This document shows, piece by piece, positions 1 to 9,800 of a stretch of 64,000 bases of DNA. This stretch comes from Methanomassiliicoccaceae archaeon (GTDB lineage: Archaea; Thermoplasmatota; Thermoplasmata; Methanomassiliicoccales; Methanomethylophilaceae). How positions within the stretch are numbered: position 1 is the stretch's first letter; every line of letters begins with the position of its first letter. The DNA lies in contig JAEEOP010000001.1 in assembly GCA_016284295.1 (NCBI GenBank), forward strand, positions 62,001 to 126,000, written 5' to 3'. The notes beneath the pieces are model-generated. The model saw only the letters and a list, made by a program, of their open reading frames with translations, made no database searches and was not told the origin of the DNA. The position numbers and the translations under genes are program-made.

Positions 1-637
1 ACTTCTGCGTCCTCCTGACGACTATTGCGGACACGCCCATGCCTATGCCGGCAGCCAACATGGAGACGAACGCCAATACGACGTTGGTGCACAGCATCAG
101 CACCGTGCACACCACCAGAAGGACCAATCCGTGGGTGAACACCGACAGGCTCCTGGTGAGCGCCACGCCGACGATGTCGGAATCGTTGGTGAACCTGCTC
201 ATCACGTCCCCCCTGCGGCAGCGGTCGAAGAACCTGAGCGGGAGACGGTCCATCTTGGACTGGAGGTCGCTCCTCATGTCCCTCACGACGCTCTGGGAGA
301 TGTCGGCCATCCAGTAGTTGCGCAGATACATGGCGATCGTCCCGAACAGGTACAACAGGAACACGATCAGACCGTTGTAGCTGACCCCGTCCAGGTCTAT
401 GATCCCCGAATGCAGACCGTCGGCTATCAGGTCGGCCATCCTGCTGACAAAATCCGGCGCCAATGCGGTGAGCGTGGATTCGACAACGATCATGAACATG
501 GCTGTGATGAACAGCCACCAGTACCTGCGTAGGTAGCTGAATATGAACCTCCATGACGTCTTCATGGACTTGGGCGCGTCCTTGACGCGGCCCCTCGCGG
601 ACTGGGCGCCGTTTATACCGGGGACATGGTTAGCCAT
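1..637 (-). CDS. ABC exporter, transmembrane half (3' end outside window)
   Basis: Translating the minus strand from the ATG at 637 gives an open frame that runs off the left edge. It begins MANHVPGINGAQSARG, has a basic stretch, then hydrophobic spans (WWLFITAMFMIVVE, GLIVFLLYLFGTIAMY, GLVLLVVCTVLMLC). The motif DRLPLRFFDRCRRGDVMSRF is the cytoplasmic coupling region typical of type I ABC exporters (MdlB/MsbA-like). The ATPase domain would lie beyond the edge. The start overlaps the end of the upstream exporter gene by 8 bases, so the two probably form a heterodimeric exporter. The transported substrate is unknown. Confidence 0.85.
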   Translation of the reverse strand, partial: MANHVPGINGAQSARGRVKDAPKSMKTSWRFIFSYLRRYWWLFITAMFMIVVESTLTALAPDFVSRMADLIADGLHSGIIDLDGVSYNGLIVFLLYLFGTIAMYLRNYWMADISQSVVRDMRSDLQSKMDRLPLRFFDRCRRGDVMSRFTNDSDIVGVALTRSLSVFTHGLVLLVVCTVLMLCTNVVLAFVSMLAAGIGMGVSAIVVRRTQK

Positions 638-2387
638 CGATATCGCCCCCTGTCTCCTGCGAATCCGATATCTCCTGGTAGATCGAACACCTCTGCATGA
701 GCTCCTCATGGGTGCCCTGGTCCACGATCGTCCCGTCGTCCATGACGACGATCCTGTCAGCGGTCCTTGCGGTGCCTATCCTCTGAGTAACAAGGATCAC
801 CGTTGCATCCTTTGTCTCCTTCCTAAGCCTGCTCCTGACCTCCAGGTCGGTGCGGTAGTCGATGGCGGAGAAGCAGTCGTCGAAGACGAATATCTCCGGA
901 TGCCTGCAGACCGCACGGGCTATGGTCACCCTCTGCTTCTGGCCTCCGGACAGGTTCCTCCCGTCCTCCGTAAGCGATGCATCCAATCCTCCGATGTCGC
1001 GGATGAAGTCGTCGATGCATGCGATCTCCAGCGCCCTCCAGATGTCATCGTCGCCGCGGTCCTGGGAGCCCAGGCCGTAGTTCACGTTGTCCCTCACGGA
1101 ACCAGAGAGCACGGTGGCCCTCTGGGGGACGAACCCTATCTTGCCGCGGATGGAATCCAGACTGTACTCGCGGATATCGACCCCATCGATTACTACCGAT
1201 CCGCTGTCCGGGTCGTAGAACCTCGGTATCAAATCCACCAGAGTGGTCTTCCCGCATCCCGTGGCGCCGATTATCGCCACGGTCTCCCCGGGATCGACAT
1301 CGAAGGACACCCCCTTCAGAGCATCGTTCTGGGAGCTCGGATAGCGGAACGTGACATCCCTGAAGCGTATGGATCCGCTCCTGTCGCCTTCCTCCTCCTT
1401 GCCTCCGACGACGCACGGATCGGTGTCCAGGACCTCGAAAATGCGCTCCAGGGAGACCTTCGCCTTCGGGAACGCGTTGAATATGTTCACCAGGGTGCGG
1501 AAACCGTTCAGGGCCATCGTCGCATACGTTGCGAACACAATCATGTCCCCAAATAGCGTCAGGCGCTCCGGCTCCGACGAGGTCCCGGCGATTATGAACG
1601 CCCCCAGCCAGTAGATGGCCATAGTGAGGGAGTTCCTTATCAGCCCGTTGAAAGGAACGCTGGCGGCCATGACATGGTTGGCCCTGATGTTGTTCTCGTA
1701 CAGGGCATCACTCGCTTTGTCGAAGCGCTCCCTCTCCAGATCCTGCGCGTCGTATGCCCTGATGACCCTCTGCCCGGTGACCATCTCCATAGTCACCGAG
1801 TTCAGGCCGTCGTTGAGCTGCTGGACCCTCCTGAACAACGGGGCCGACAGGCGCATGATTGTCAATATCAGGATCACCATGGCCACGATGCAGACCATCG
1901 TGACCGCCGTCCAGGTCATGTTGGCGGTGCTTATCCTCACCACTGCCCAAATAGACAGCACAGGAGCCCTTATGAGCGATTCCAATGCGATGCCGATGAA
2001 GTCCTGTATCTGCTTGACGTCGTTGGTGGAACGGGTTATCAGGCTGTACGACGAGATGAGGTCCATCTCCTTCATGGAGAACCTCTGGACGTGCTCGAAC
2101 TCCCTCTCGCGTATCGTCTTGGCAACAGAAGTGGATATCCATCCCACCATGATGCTCACCATCAGCCCGATGATCAGGCTGGCCACTGCGCATCCGACCA
2201 TGGCGTACGACTTGGAAACCACCTCGTCGGGGGTCCCTCCCGATGTTATCACATCGGTTATGTCCGCCATATACTGAGGGATCTCCAGGTCGAACCACAC
2301 CTCGACGACTATCATGGCGAAGACTACAGCCGTCAGTGCCCATTCCTTCCTGGTGAAGAATCTGACAAAGGAGAATATGCCCGCCAT
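630..2387 (-). CDS. ABC exporter, fused membrane and ATPase domains
   Basis: Half-size type I ABC exporter of about 585 residues. The N-terminal half has about six membrane spans. The C-terminal half has Walker A (GATGCGKTT), signature (LSGGQKQR) and Walker B (IFVFDD). It pairs with the overlapping downstream exporter gene. The frame is open back to 2444, but I prefer the ATG at 2387 (MAGIFSFVRFF), because a TATA-like AGTTATATCC at 2415-2424 lies the usual distance ahead of it and the extra residues resemble untranslated sequence. Walker B ends in DD rather than DE, so this ATPase site may be the degenerate one of a heterodimer. Substrate unknown. Confidence 0.88.
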   Translation of the reverse strand: MAGIFSFVRFFTRKEWALTAVVFAMIVVEVWFDLEIPQYMADITDVITSGGTPDEVVSKSYAMVGCAVASLIIGLMVSIMVGWISTSVAKTIREREFEHVQRFSMKEMDLISSYSLITRSTNDVKQIQDFIGIALESLIRAPVLSIWAVVRISTANMTWTAVTMVCIVAMVILILTIMRLSAPLFRRVQQLNDGLNSVTMEMVTGQRVIRAYDAQDLERERFDKASDALYENNIRANHVMAASVPFNGLIRNSLTMAIYWLGAFIIAGTSSEPERLTLFGDMIVFATYATMALNGFRTLVNIFNAFPKAKVSLERIFEVLDTDPCVVGGKEEEGDRSGSIRFRDVTFRYPSSQNDALKGVSFDVDPGETVAIIGATGCGKTTLVDLIPRFYDPDSGSVVIDGVDIREYSLDSIRGKIGFVPQRATVLSGSVRDNVNYGLGSQDRGDDDIWRALEIACIDDFIRDIGGLDASLTEDGRNLSGGQKQRVTIARAVCRHPEIFVFDDCFSAIDYRTDLEVRSRLRKETKDATVILVTQRIGTARTADRIVVMDDGTIVDQGTHEELMQRCSIYQEISDSQETGGDIDG

Positions 2388-2414
2388 GCTATCGACAATC
2401 TCTAAACGGTGTTT

Positions 2415-2424
2415 GGATATAACT
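2415..2424 (-). promoter_or_regulatory. TATA box of ABC exporter operon
   Basis: AGTTATATCC on the minus strand lies about 33 bases ahead of the ATG at 2387. This spacing fits an archaeal TATA box and a leaderless or very short leader transcript, and it is the reason for choosing that start. Confidence 0.45.
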
Positions 2425-2499
2425 GGTTCCATCCGTCCAGGCACCGCAATGATGGGGCCACCAATCGCTTGTAAATATCCCTAATGCAATCGGTTTCGC

Positions 2500-3000
2500 A
2501 TGGCAGACGAACAGTCCGAGGAATTCAGGAGGTTCATTCTCGACAACAGGGAGATGATCGAGAAGATCCTGAACGAAGGTAAGAGCGAGGAGCCGGCGCA
2601 GCCCCAGGTGCCCGCGGAGCATGACTTCGACGAGGATGTAGCAAGGGCGAAGGCGAAGGCCGTGGAGCTCAACGATGCCATTCTGAAGATCATCAGCGAC
2701 GACGATGTCCAGAAGCACTTCATCGTCGGATGCCTGGAGTTCTTCCACTTCTTCGAAGCTGTCATCCATGCGGCGCCCCTGTCCCCCGAGGCCAGGGAGG
2801 CAGTCGACAAGATGGAGAACACCTTCGACACCACCGTCCGCAACGTCGTCATGGCCGGTGCGAAGGACAAGATGGAGAACATCACGATCAACGACGTGAA
2901 GAAGAAATCCGCCGAGTCCTACTCGTCCACGAAGGAGAAGCTGGAGAACATCTCCATCAGGGACATCAAGGAAGGGATCAAGGAACGTATGATGTCCTGA
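2500..3000 (+). CDS. Acidic helical protein of unknown function
   Basis: A 166-residue soluble protein that I do not recognise. It is rich in Glu, Asp and Lys with little Cys or Pro. It has a low-complexity EEPAQPQVPAEHDF segment near residue 30, and a C-terminal tail of amphipathic repeats built on K-M/L-E-N-I-(T/S)-I-(N/R)-D-(V/I)-K, seen at DKMENITINDVKK and EKLENISIRDIKE. No signal peptide or membrane span is visible. A TATA-like GTAAATATC ends about 20 bases ahead of the ATG, suggesting a leaderless mRNA. Its stop lies two bases from that of the convergent cysteine hydrolase gene. The function cannot be inferred. Confidence 0.75.
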   Translation: MADEQSEEFRRFILDNREMIEKILNEGKSEEPAQPQVPAEHDFDEDVARAKAKAVELNDAILKIISDDDVQKHFIVGCLEFFHFFEAVIHAAPLSPEAREAVDKMENTFDTTVRNVVMAGAKDKMENITINDVKKKSAESYSSTKEKLENISIRDIKEGIKERMMS

Positions 3001-3002
3001 GC

Positions 3003-3557
3003 TCACATCCTGTGCAGCTTCAGATTGGACTCCAGTTCCTCCAAAGTGTATGATTTGCACATAGCATATGCTAGATCGCAGAACTTGTCGTCAGTGCTTA
3101 TCAGGCCGTCCTTCAGCATGTAAGGCGCCACATCCCTGTCGAACGCTCCCCAGTAGGTGGCCATCACGCAGTACTGAGCGAACATCCCCATGAGCAGTGC
3201 GGAATCGCATCCGTTCTGAAGTATGACATCCGACAGGTTCGTGTTGTTGAAGGAGTTCATGTGATACTTGATCACCACATGGTCGGTATCAGCGATCTCG
3301 AACCCGTCCAGAAGGGATCTGGTCTCCATTGTTATTCCTTCAAGGAGCGGATCCCCCTCGTAGAGCACCCAGATGACCGGCCTTCCGGCCTCCCTGAACA
3401 TCTCTATCGCCTTCTGCATGGTGGGCGTATGCCTCTCCGCGGATACCAGCGTGGGGTCCTCCCCCTTCCTGATGAACTTCTTCTGCACATCGACGATCAC
3501 CAGTGCGAGGCGCCTGTCGTTCTTGTCGATCAGCTTCGATGTATGGTCCTCCGACAT
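3003..3557 (-). CDS. Isochorismatase-like cysteine hydrolase
   Basis: A 184-residue member of the isochorismatase-like/nicotinamidase superfamily of amide hydrolases. The expected triad is visible: Asp23 in LVIVDVQKKF, Lys97 in HVVIKYHMNSF and Cys130 in MFAQYCVMAT. Nicotinamidases normally carry metal-binding His residues after the first motif, which I do not see, so an amidase for another small substrate is likely. The gene begins 11 bases after the stop of the ABC-2 permease at 3568 and is probably the last gene of the CobN1 operon. That position hints at a role linked to the exported or chelated compound, but this is inference. Confidence 0.82.
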   Translation of the reverse strand: MSEDHTSKLIDKNDRRLALVIVDVQKKFIRKGEDPTLVSAERHTPTMQKAIEMFREAGRPVIWVLYEGDPLLEGITMETRSLLDGFEIADTDHVVIKYHMNSFNNTNLSDVILQNGCDSALLMGMFAQYCVMATYWGAFDRDVAPYMLKDGLISTDDKFCDLAYAMCKSYTLEELESNLKLHRM

Positions 3558-3567
3558 CCTATCAACC

Positions 3568-4314
3568 TCAGCATTTGTTGTTCTTGATCATGTAGTAGCA
3601 TATCGAGAATAGCACCGCGACGTATATCGCCACGATGACGATGGAATCCAATCCGATGGAATACTCAGGCAGCATCAATCCCCTCATGAGATTGCTGACA
3701 TGGGTCAGCGGGAGGCAGTAGATGATGAACGATATCCCGTCCGGGAGGGTGCTGGAATCGAACAGCGTACCGCACAGGAATGTCATCGGTATGATGACGA
3801 TGCTGGAGAACAGGGTCAGGGTCTGAGTCTTGTTGGTCAGCATTCCAGCGAGAAGTCCGAGCAGCGAGAACATCATGCTCGCCACGATTATCAGCACGAA
3901 TATCCACGGGCTGATGACCACCTGAGGGGAAAGCAACCAACCGACTACGAGAAGTATGGTGCAGCTGATCAGCGCCCTGGCGACCCCCTGGACAAGCTTT
4001 CCGAGGATGATCGCGGAGATGTGTATCGGGCACAGCAGCAGCTCGTCGAAGCTCATGTAGAACAGCCTCTGGACCAGGATCTTCATGGACACCGTACTGA
4101 ACGTCGCGGACAGCGTCGTCAGCGCGATGATTCCGGGTATGATGTACTTGACGTATGCCGCAGGATCCTCCATGTTCCCGCCCACTCCGAATCCGAAAGC
4201 GAGCAGGTACAGCAGCGGACCGACCAGGGATGACAGCAGGACCTCGATCATGTTCCCTTTCATGTACACCAGGTCGCCCCAGGCGACACGAAACGTCTCG
4301 TCGAGTATCCCCAT
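3568..4314 (-). CDS. ABC-2 type permease (DrrB-like), second pair
   Basis: A 248-residue integral membrane protein with about six spans. It has the family pattern of DrrB/ABC-2 permeases: an N-terminal amphipathic stretch (FRVAWGDLVYMKGNMIEV), IIPGIIALTTLSATF, the FYMSFDELLLCPI region and a late IPMTFLCGTLF span. It shares one base with the upstream ATPase stop at 4314, so the two are translationally coupled. It is clearly paralogous to the permease at 5161-5916, from which it probably arose by tandem duplication. It likely forms an exporter for a small molecule with the ATPase at 4314-5168. Confidence 0.88.
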   Translation of the reverse strand: MGILDETFRVAWGDLVYMKGNMIEVLLSSLVGPLLYLLAFGFGVGGNMEDPAAYVKYIIPGIIALTTLSATFSTVSMKILVQRLFYMSFDELLLCPIHISAIILGKLVQGVARALISCTILLVVGWLLSPQVVISPWIFVLIIVASMMFSLLGLLAGMLTNKTQTLTLFSSIVIIPMTFLCGTLFDSSTLPDGISFIIYCLPLTHVSNLMRGLMLPEYSIGLDSIVIVAIYVAVLFSICYYMIKNNKC

Positions 4315-5168
4315 CAGGCTCCCTCCTTGTCCCCGGTGACCTCCAGGAAGACATCCTCGAGGGTGGTCCTCCTGATGTTGTACAGCCTGTCGCCCAATGT
4401 GTGGGCGAACTCCTTCGCTGTAGCGATATCAGGGAAGTACTCCATGCGGCGTTTGCCGTCGTCGCTCGTGGTGTCTACTGTGATCCTCCCGATGCTGTCC
4501 CTCAGTTCATCGACCGTACCTTTGGTGACTATCTTGCCGTGGTCGATGATGGCGACCCTGTTGCAGAGGGCCTCCGCCTCCTCGATGTAATGCGTCGTGA
4601 GGAATATCGTTGTGCCCCTGGCGTTGAGCATCCTGACGAGATCCCACAGCATGTAGCGGGACCTGGTATCAAGACCCGCGGTGGGCTCGTCAAGCAACAG
4701 TATCTTCGGCTGGTGTATTATCGCGCAGATGATGGATGCCTTCCTCTTCCATCCGCCGGACAGGTTCATGACCTTGTGGTCCATGTAATCATCCAATTCC
4801 AGGATGTGGGCGGTCTCCTCGACCACGCGGTCGATGTCCTTCCTCGGTATCTTGTGGAGGATGGCGTGGTGCTTCAGGTTCTGGCGGACCGTCAGGTCCT
4901 TGTCAAGAGAGATGTTCTGCTGCGCTATTCCTATCAGCTTCCTCGCTTCGAGGTAATCCGTCCTGATGTTGTGGCCGCCTATGGAGATGGATCCCGAATC
5001 GTACTTCTGAATGGTCGTTATCGTGCGGATGGACGTGGTCTTCCCGGCGCCGTTCGGCCCGAGGAAACCGAAGATCTCGCCTTCCCTCACATCGAACGAT
5101 ATGCCGTTCACGGCGGTGAAATCCCCGAACCTGACCACAAGGTCCCTGACCTCAACGATGTTATCCAT
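4314..5168 (-). CDS. ABC transporter ATPase (DrrA-like), second pair
   Basis: A 284-residue nucleotide-binding subunit with Walker A (GPNGAGKTTS), signature (LSGGWKRKA), Walker B (ILLLDEPTAGLD) and a switch His in FLTTHYIEEAEA. The C-terminal extension after residue 220 is typical of DrrA-type exporter ATPases. It overlaps the preceding permease gene by eight bases and abuts its own permease. In the family such pairs export drugs, lipids or natural products. Here they belong to the CobN1 operon. Confidence 0.92.
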   Translation of the reverse strand: MDNIVEVRDLVVRFGDFTAVNGISFDVREGEIFGFLGPNGAGKTTSIRTITTIQKYDSGSISIGGHNIRTDYLEARKLIGIAQQNISLDKDLTVRQNLKHHAILHKIPRKDIDRVVEETAHILELDDYMDHKVMNLSGGWKRKASIICAIIHQPKILLLDEPTAGLDTRSRYMLWDLVRMLNARGTTIFLTTHYIEEAEALCNRVAIIDHGKIVTKGTVDELRDSIGRITVDTTSDDGKRRMEYFPDIATAKEFAHTLGDRLYNIRRTTLEDVFLEVTGDKEGA

Positions 5169-5916
5169 ATCGGTTCCTCCCTTTCATCACAAGATGCCTG
5201 CTCACCAGCACGAACGCGACCGCGTACACCAGAGTGATCGCCAGCGAGATCCACGGGAACTCCGTTCCGAGTATTGTCGACCTTATGCATTCGGTGGTGT
5301 GAGACAGCGGCAGCACGTACAGTATCCCCTGTGCGATCTCCGGAAGCGCCTCCAACGAGAAAATGGTTCCCGACAGGAAGGACATCGGCGTTATCACCAG
5401 TGTCGTGAACAAGTTAAGTGTCAAATGCGAGTTGGACATCATGCCTGCCACTACGCCCATCAACGCGTAGGTCAGACAACTCAGAAGTATCACTGCGACA
5501 GCCTGGAGCGAGAACTGCATGTCCTTCGTGATGATCAATCCTATAGCGTACAGCACCGTGCAGCTGATGATGCTCCTGATCATCCCTGCCCATGATTTTC
5601 CGAGAATGACGGACAGCGGCTTCATAGAGCAGAGGAACAGCTCGTCGAAGCTCCTGTAGTACGTGCGCTGCACCATGACCTTCTGGGCCACGTTGTTGAA
5701 GCATGACGTCATGGTCGATATCGAGATGACTCCCGGGATCATGAACGCTATGTACTCGAAGCCCTCCACCTCCGCGCCGGAACCGAACCCGTATCCGAAT
5801 GCGACGATGTACAGCGCAGGTGTCACAAGGCTGGTGACCAGCACCACCAGTATGTTCCTCTTGATGAAGGCCAGGTCTATCCAGGCCACGCGGAAGGAGT
5901 CTGCCAGGATGCTCAT
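5161..5916 (-). CDS. ABC-2 type permease (DrrB-like), first pair
   Basis: A 251-residue integral membrane protein starting at the ATG at 5916 (MSILADSFRVAWIDLAF). The open frame extends further upstream, but this ATG overlaps the preceding ATPase stop as ATGA and matches the start of the paralogue at 4314. It has about six hydrophobic segments, including FMIPGVISISTMTSCF and ITPMSFLSGTIFSLEALP. The FDELFLCSMKPLSVILGKSW region mirrors the FDELLLCPIHISAIILGKLV of the second permease. It likely pairs with the ATPase at 5913-6803. Confidence 0.87.
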   Translation of the reverse strand: MSILADSFRVAWIDLAFIKRNILVVLVTSLVTPALYIVAFGYGFGSGAEVEGFEYIAFMIPGVISISTMTSCFNNVAQKVMVQRTYYRSFDELFLCSMKPLSVILGKSWAGMIRSIISCTVLYAIGLIITKDMQFSLQAVAVILLSCLTYALMGVVAGMMSNSHLTLNLFTTLVITPMSFLSGTIFSLEALPEIAQGILYVLPLSHTTECIRSTILGTEFPWISLAITLVYAVAFVLVSRHLVMKGRNRYG

Positions 5917-6803
5917 ATCCTGTACTCGACCTCCTGCACGGCCTGCGTGTTCTCCCTTCCGGTGAGCTCCAGGAAGACGTCCTCCAGGTTGGTGTTCCTG
6001 GTGGTGACCTGCGCCCCTTCCGGGAGGGAGTCCCTGAACTGCAGCGCCTCCGAGCGCTCGTGGAAGTAGCGGTACTGCTTGTCCGACCCCTCGGTTACGT
6101 ATTCCACCGCGAAGGACCCCAGCTCCCTGCAGAGCTCCTCCGGAGTGCCCTGGGCGATTATCTTTCCATGATCTATGATCGCGATCCTGTCGCAGAGCTC
6201 CTCGGCCTCGTCCATGTAGTGGGTGGTGACGAACACCGTGGTGCCGTGGGAGTTCAGCTCCCTGATGAGCTTCCAGAGCATGTGCCTGGACTGGGTGTCC
6301 AGACCGGCCGTGGGCTCGTCCATTACGAGTATGGAGGGGTCGTGGATCAATGCATTGACTATGGCGACCCTCCTCTTCCATCCTCCCGAGAGGTTTATGG
6401 CCATGCGGTCCAGGTACGGCTCCAGACCCATCATGTTGATGAGCCTGTCCATCCTCTCCTTGGCCTCCTTCCTGGGGATGCGGTGCAGAATCGCGTGATA
6501 CCTTATGTTCTCCCTGACGGAGACGTCGTTGTCCAGCGCGATGTGCTGCTGGATGATGCCGACCTTCTCCTTCACCGGGTCATCGAGACCCTTTACGGTA
6601 TGTCCCTCGATCTCGATCTCCCCGGATGTCGGGGGTATCAGGGTGGTCATTATCCTGATGGTGGTGGTCTTGCCGGCGCCGTTGGGACCGAGGAATCCGA
6701 ATATCTCCCCGCGCCTGACCTCCACGTCTATGTTATCCACCGCGGTGAAGTCGCCGAATTTCTTGGTGATGCCCTTGCCCCTGATGATTATGTCATCTGT
6801 CAT
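5913..6803 (-). CDS. ABC transporter ATPase (DrrA-like), first pair
   Basis: A 296-residue ATPase with Walker A (GPNGAGKTTT), signature (LSGGWKRRV), Walker B (ILVMDEPTAGLD) and H-loop (VTTHYMDEAEE). It is a close paralogue of the ATPase at 4314-5168. Its ATG overlaps the end of the CobN1 gene by 11 bases, so the exporter is tightly coupled to the chelatase subunit. Two exporter pairs behind a CobN-type protein is an unusual arrangement. It suggests that a product or by-product, such as a metal-free chelate or excess metal complex, is pushed out of the cell, but the sequence does not prove this. Confidence 0.92.
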   Translation of the reverse strand: MTDDIIIRGKGITKKFGDFTAVDNIDVEVRRGEIFGFLGPNGAGKTTTIRIMTTLIPPTSGEIEIEGHTVKGLDDPVKEKVGIIQQHIALDNDVSVRENIRYHAILHRIPRKEAKERMDRLINMMGLEPYLDRMAINLSGGWKRRVAIVNALIHDPSILVMDEPTAGLDTQSRHMLWKLIRELNSHGTTVFVTTHYMDEAEELCDRIAIIDHGKIIAQGTPEELCRELGSFAVEYVTEGSDKQYRYFHERSEALQFRDSLPEGAQVTTRNTNLEDVFLELTGRENTQAVQEVEYRI

Positions 6804-9800
6804 TCAGACCCTCCAGGTCTCCTTCCAGATCCTCGTAGAGGCTCTTGAGCCTATCCTCCATCTCCTCGCCGGCATCCCACATCTGACGGTAGATGGCCTC
6901 AAGCAATCTTGCCGTGACCTCCATCATCGCATAAGGATTGGCGTCCCTGAACCATTCCGCATTATCCTTGTTGAACAGGAAGTTGTCCGCTATGGACTTG
7001 TACTCCCATCCTTCGATTATGTCCGATGTGGCGTCCCATCCGAAGACGTACTCCGTCATCTTCGAGATCTCCTGGGCGCCTTTGAACCCGTGGGGCTTCA
7101 GCCCCTCGACCCATTTGGGATTGTTGATCTTGCTACGGAAGATGTACCTGCCTTCCTCGTCGATCGTCTTTGTCTTGATGTTGGTCGTGTCGGCGGAGAA
7201 TCCGATCACCGACATGGGCATCTCCCCGCGTACGGATTTCACAGCGGCGTTGAATCCTCCCAGGTCGGTGTATACGTCGTCGTTGTCGAACATGTCATAC
7301 TCCCTACTGACGCTGTTCTTGACGGTCACATCCATGTTCATGAGCTTGTGCCTGAATGCATCCGACTTCCTCTCCCCGGACCTGCCGATGCCGTAGGCGT
7401 ACTCGCCGTAGCTGCGGTAGATGTCCCCGAGCTCGCTTTGCTCCTTCCAGTCGGAAGTCCTGACTAGGATGTTCGTACCCGAACCGTAGGATCCGGGAGC
7501 GTCTCCGAAGATGCGGATCATCGCATCCGCCCTGGCCTGGTCCTCGGGCATTCCCTCCTCTATCGAGAGGACGATGTCATGGCGGAGGTTCGCCAGGATG
7601 TAGTTCTCGTCCTCCGATTCGTCCAGTTCCGCGACCATGTGCACAGCGCGGTCGATCATCCTGACGAGATTGGGGAACGTGTCCCTGAACAGCCCGCTGA
7701 TCCTCAACGTGACGTCTATCCTGGGCCTTCCGAGCTCCGATACGGGGATGACCTCCAGGTCCTTGACCCTCCCGGCGTACCCGGTCCAGACCGGGCGTAT
7801 GCCCATCAGCCACAGGACGTAAGCGGTGTCGTCTCCGCCGGTCTTCATGGTATCCGTTGCCCACATGACTATGCCGATGTTGCGCGGATACGAGCCGTGC
7901 TCGTCCACGAACCTCTTCAGCATCTGGTCGGCCATGGTCTTCCCGATCTCCCAGCTGGAATGCCATGGGATGGCGTCCGGGTCGATGGAATAGAAGTTCC
8001 TTCCGGTCGGCAGGATCTGCGCCCTGCCCCTGGTCGGGCATCCGGACGGACCGGGCTCGATGTACTTGCCGCTCAGGGCATCCATGACGCTGTCCACCTC
8101 CCTGCCCATGCTCATGAGATTCGGATACAGTTCATCGCAGACGAACGATACCGTGGTAATGACATCCTTGTCATTCCCGAAGCGGTCGGCCATCGCCACA
8201 CATCTGTCATGATCGAACCCGGCCAAAGCCATGTCGGCTATCAGCGTCTCCATCCCGACCTCCACATCCTCCAGGATCTGACCCTTCAGCCTTCCCGATG
8301 ATACGTCCCTCTGGGATGCGTTGTTCTGTAAGTCCAGGATGTCATAGCCCATCGAACCCGCGATGGCCGCACGCAAGGAAGGTATCTCCCCATTGGCCAC
8401 CCTGACCAGGCTGTAGACGTCCTCCTCCAGCCTCTTCCCCTGGGATACGTCCCCAAGGATGTGCAGGCCGTCCTTGATAAGGTTCTCCTTGATGTCCACG
8501 ACATAGTCATAGAGGTCGTCGAACCTGGCATCCAGCTCCTCGTCCGAGCATCCGGGATCGAGCTTCAGGTCGTTGTACATGTCCATCGCTGTGAGAATCT
8601 CCCTCAGCTTCTCCCTTATGAACGTGAGGTTCTGGTCCTGCTCCTGCGACCTGGCGGTCATGAAGTTCTGCAGTGTTCCCTCAAGCTCCAGGATCTCGTC
8701 ATATCCTCCGGCGCGGGTCATCGACGGGATCATATGGTCGATTATGACCGCAGCGGCCCTCCTCTTAGCCTGCGTCCCCTCGCCGGGGTTGCCGATTATG
8801 TACGGGTAGATATCCGGCAGGGATGTGAGGATGTAGTCGGGGCAACAGTCCCCGCTCAATGCTACCGATTTCCCGGGCAGCCATTCCAGCGTGCCGTGGG
8901 TGCCCACGTGGATGACCGCATCAGCGCCGAAATCGTATCTCAGCCACTTGTAATATGCATAATACTGGTGGGGATGCACGCAATTGGGATCGTGATACGT
9001 CTTCTGTATGTCCCTCCCCCTGTCAGGCTGGAATCCGACGATGACGTTCCCGAAGACCGTCCCGGGGACGATGATGTCCTTCCCGACCGTGTAATGGTCG
9101 CCGGGAGGCTCTCCCCAGTCGGAGCTCAGACGCTCCCTCGCCTTTTCAGACAATTCCCTATACCAGACGTCGTACTGCTCCGGAGGGACAGTGTCCACCG
9201 AGCGCTTTCTGACCTCATCGGGGGAGATCCACTCCGTGTCGTTGGTCAGGCCTGCGAGCATGGTGTCCACCAGCTCCCTGGAATCCTCAGGGATGTGGTC
9301 CCCGACGTCGTAACCGTCGTCCCTCATCCTGCGGAGGATGTTCACCACGCTTGCGAACGTATCGAGTCCTGCGGCCCCGCCGGCATCCGCGTTCTTGGGA
9401 GGGTACTGGTAGAGCAGGATGGCCACCTTCCTGTCGCGGTTCGCGATGTGACGCAGCCTACCCCACATGACCGCCATGTCGGCGATTCTCAGTGCCCTGT
9501 CCCTGATGGAGCTGTAGTAGCGGACGCTGTCCTCCCTGACCTCTGTGCTGGCGCTGGGGACGGATATGATCTGCCCGTCGAACTCCGGATGCACCACATC
9601 GTAGGCTATCTCCGCGGGATTCAAGCCTTCCAGATGCGACCTCCAATGGTCCTCGGTGGCGACCACGGTCATGGCCTGCAGGACCGGCACCCCGTAGGAG
9701 AGGAAGAAGTTGTCCTCGCTGATCTGCTCCCCCGACCCGGGGGACGCTATCAGCGTCTGGCTGAAGCTCATCGTGTTGATTATGGCATCCAGGACAGGCC

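Noticed and set aside
39-1556. Plus-strand frames over the ABC exporter and other long antisense frames
   Set aside because: They are shadows caused by the high G+C at third codon positions. They lack start signals, family motifs and normal composition, while the opposite frames encode clear families.
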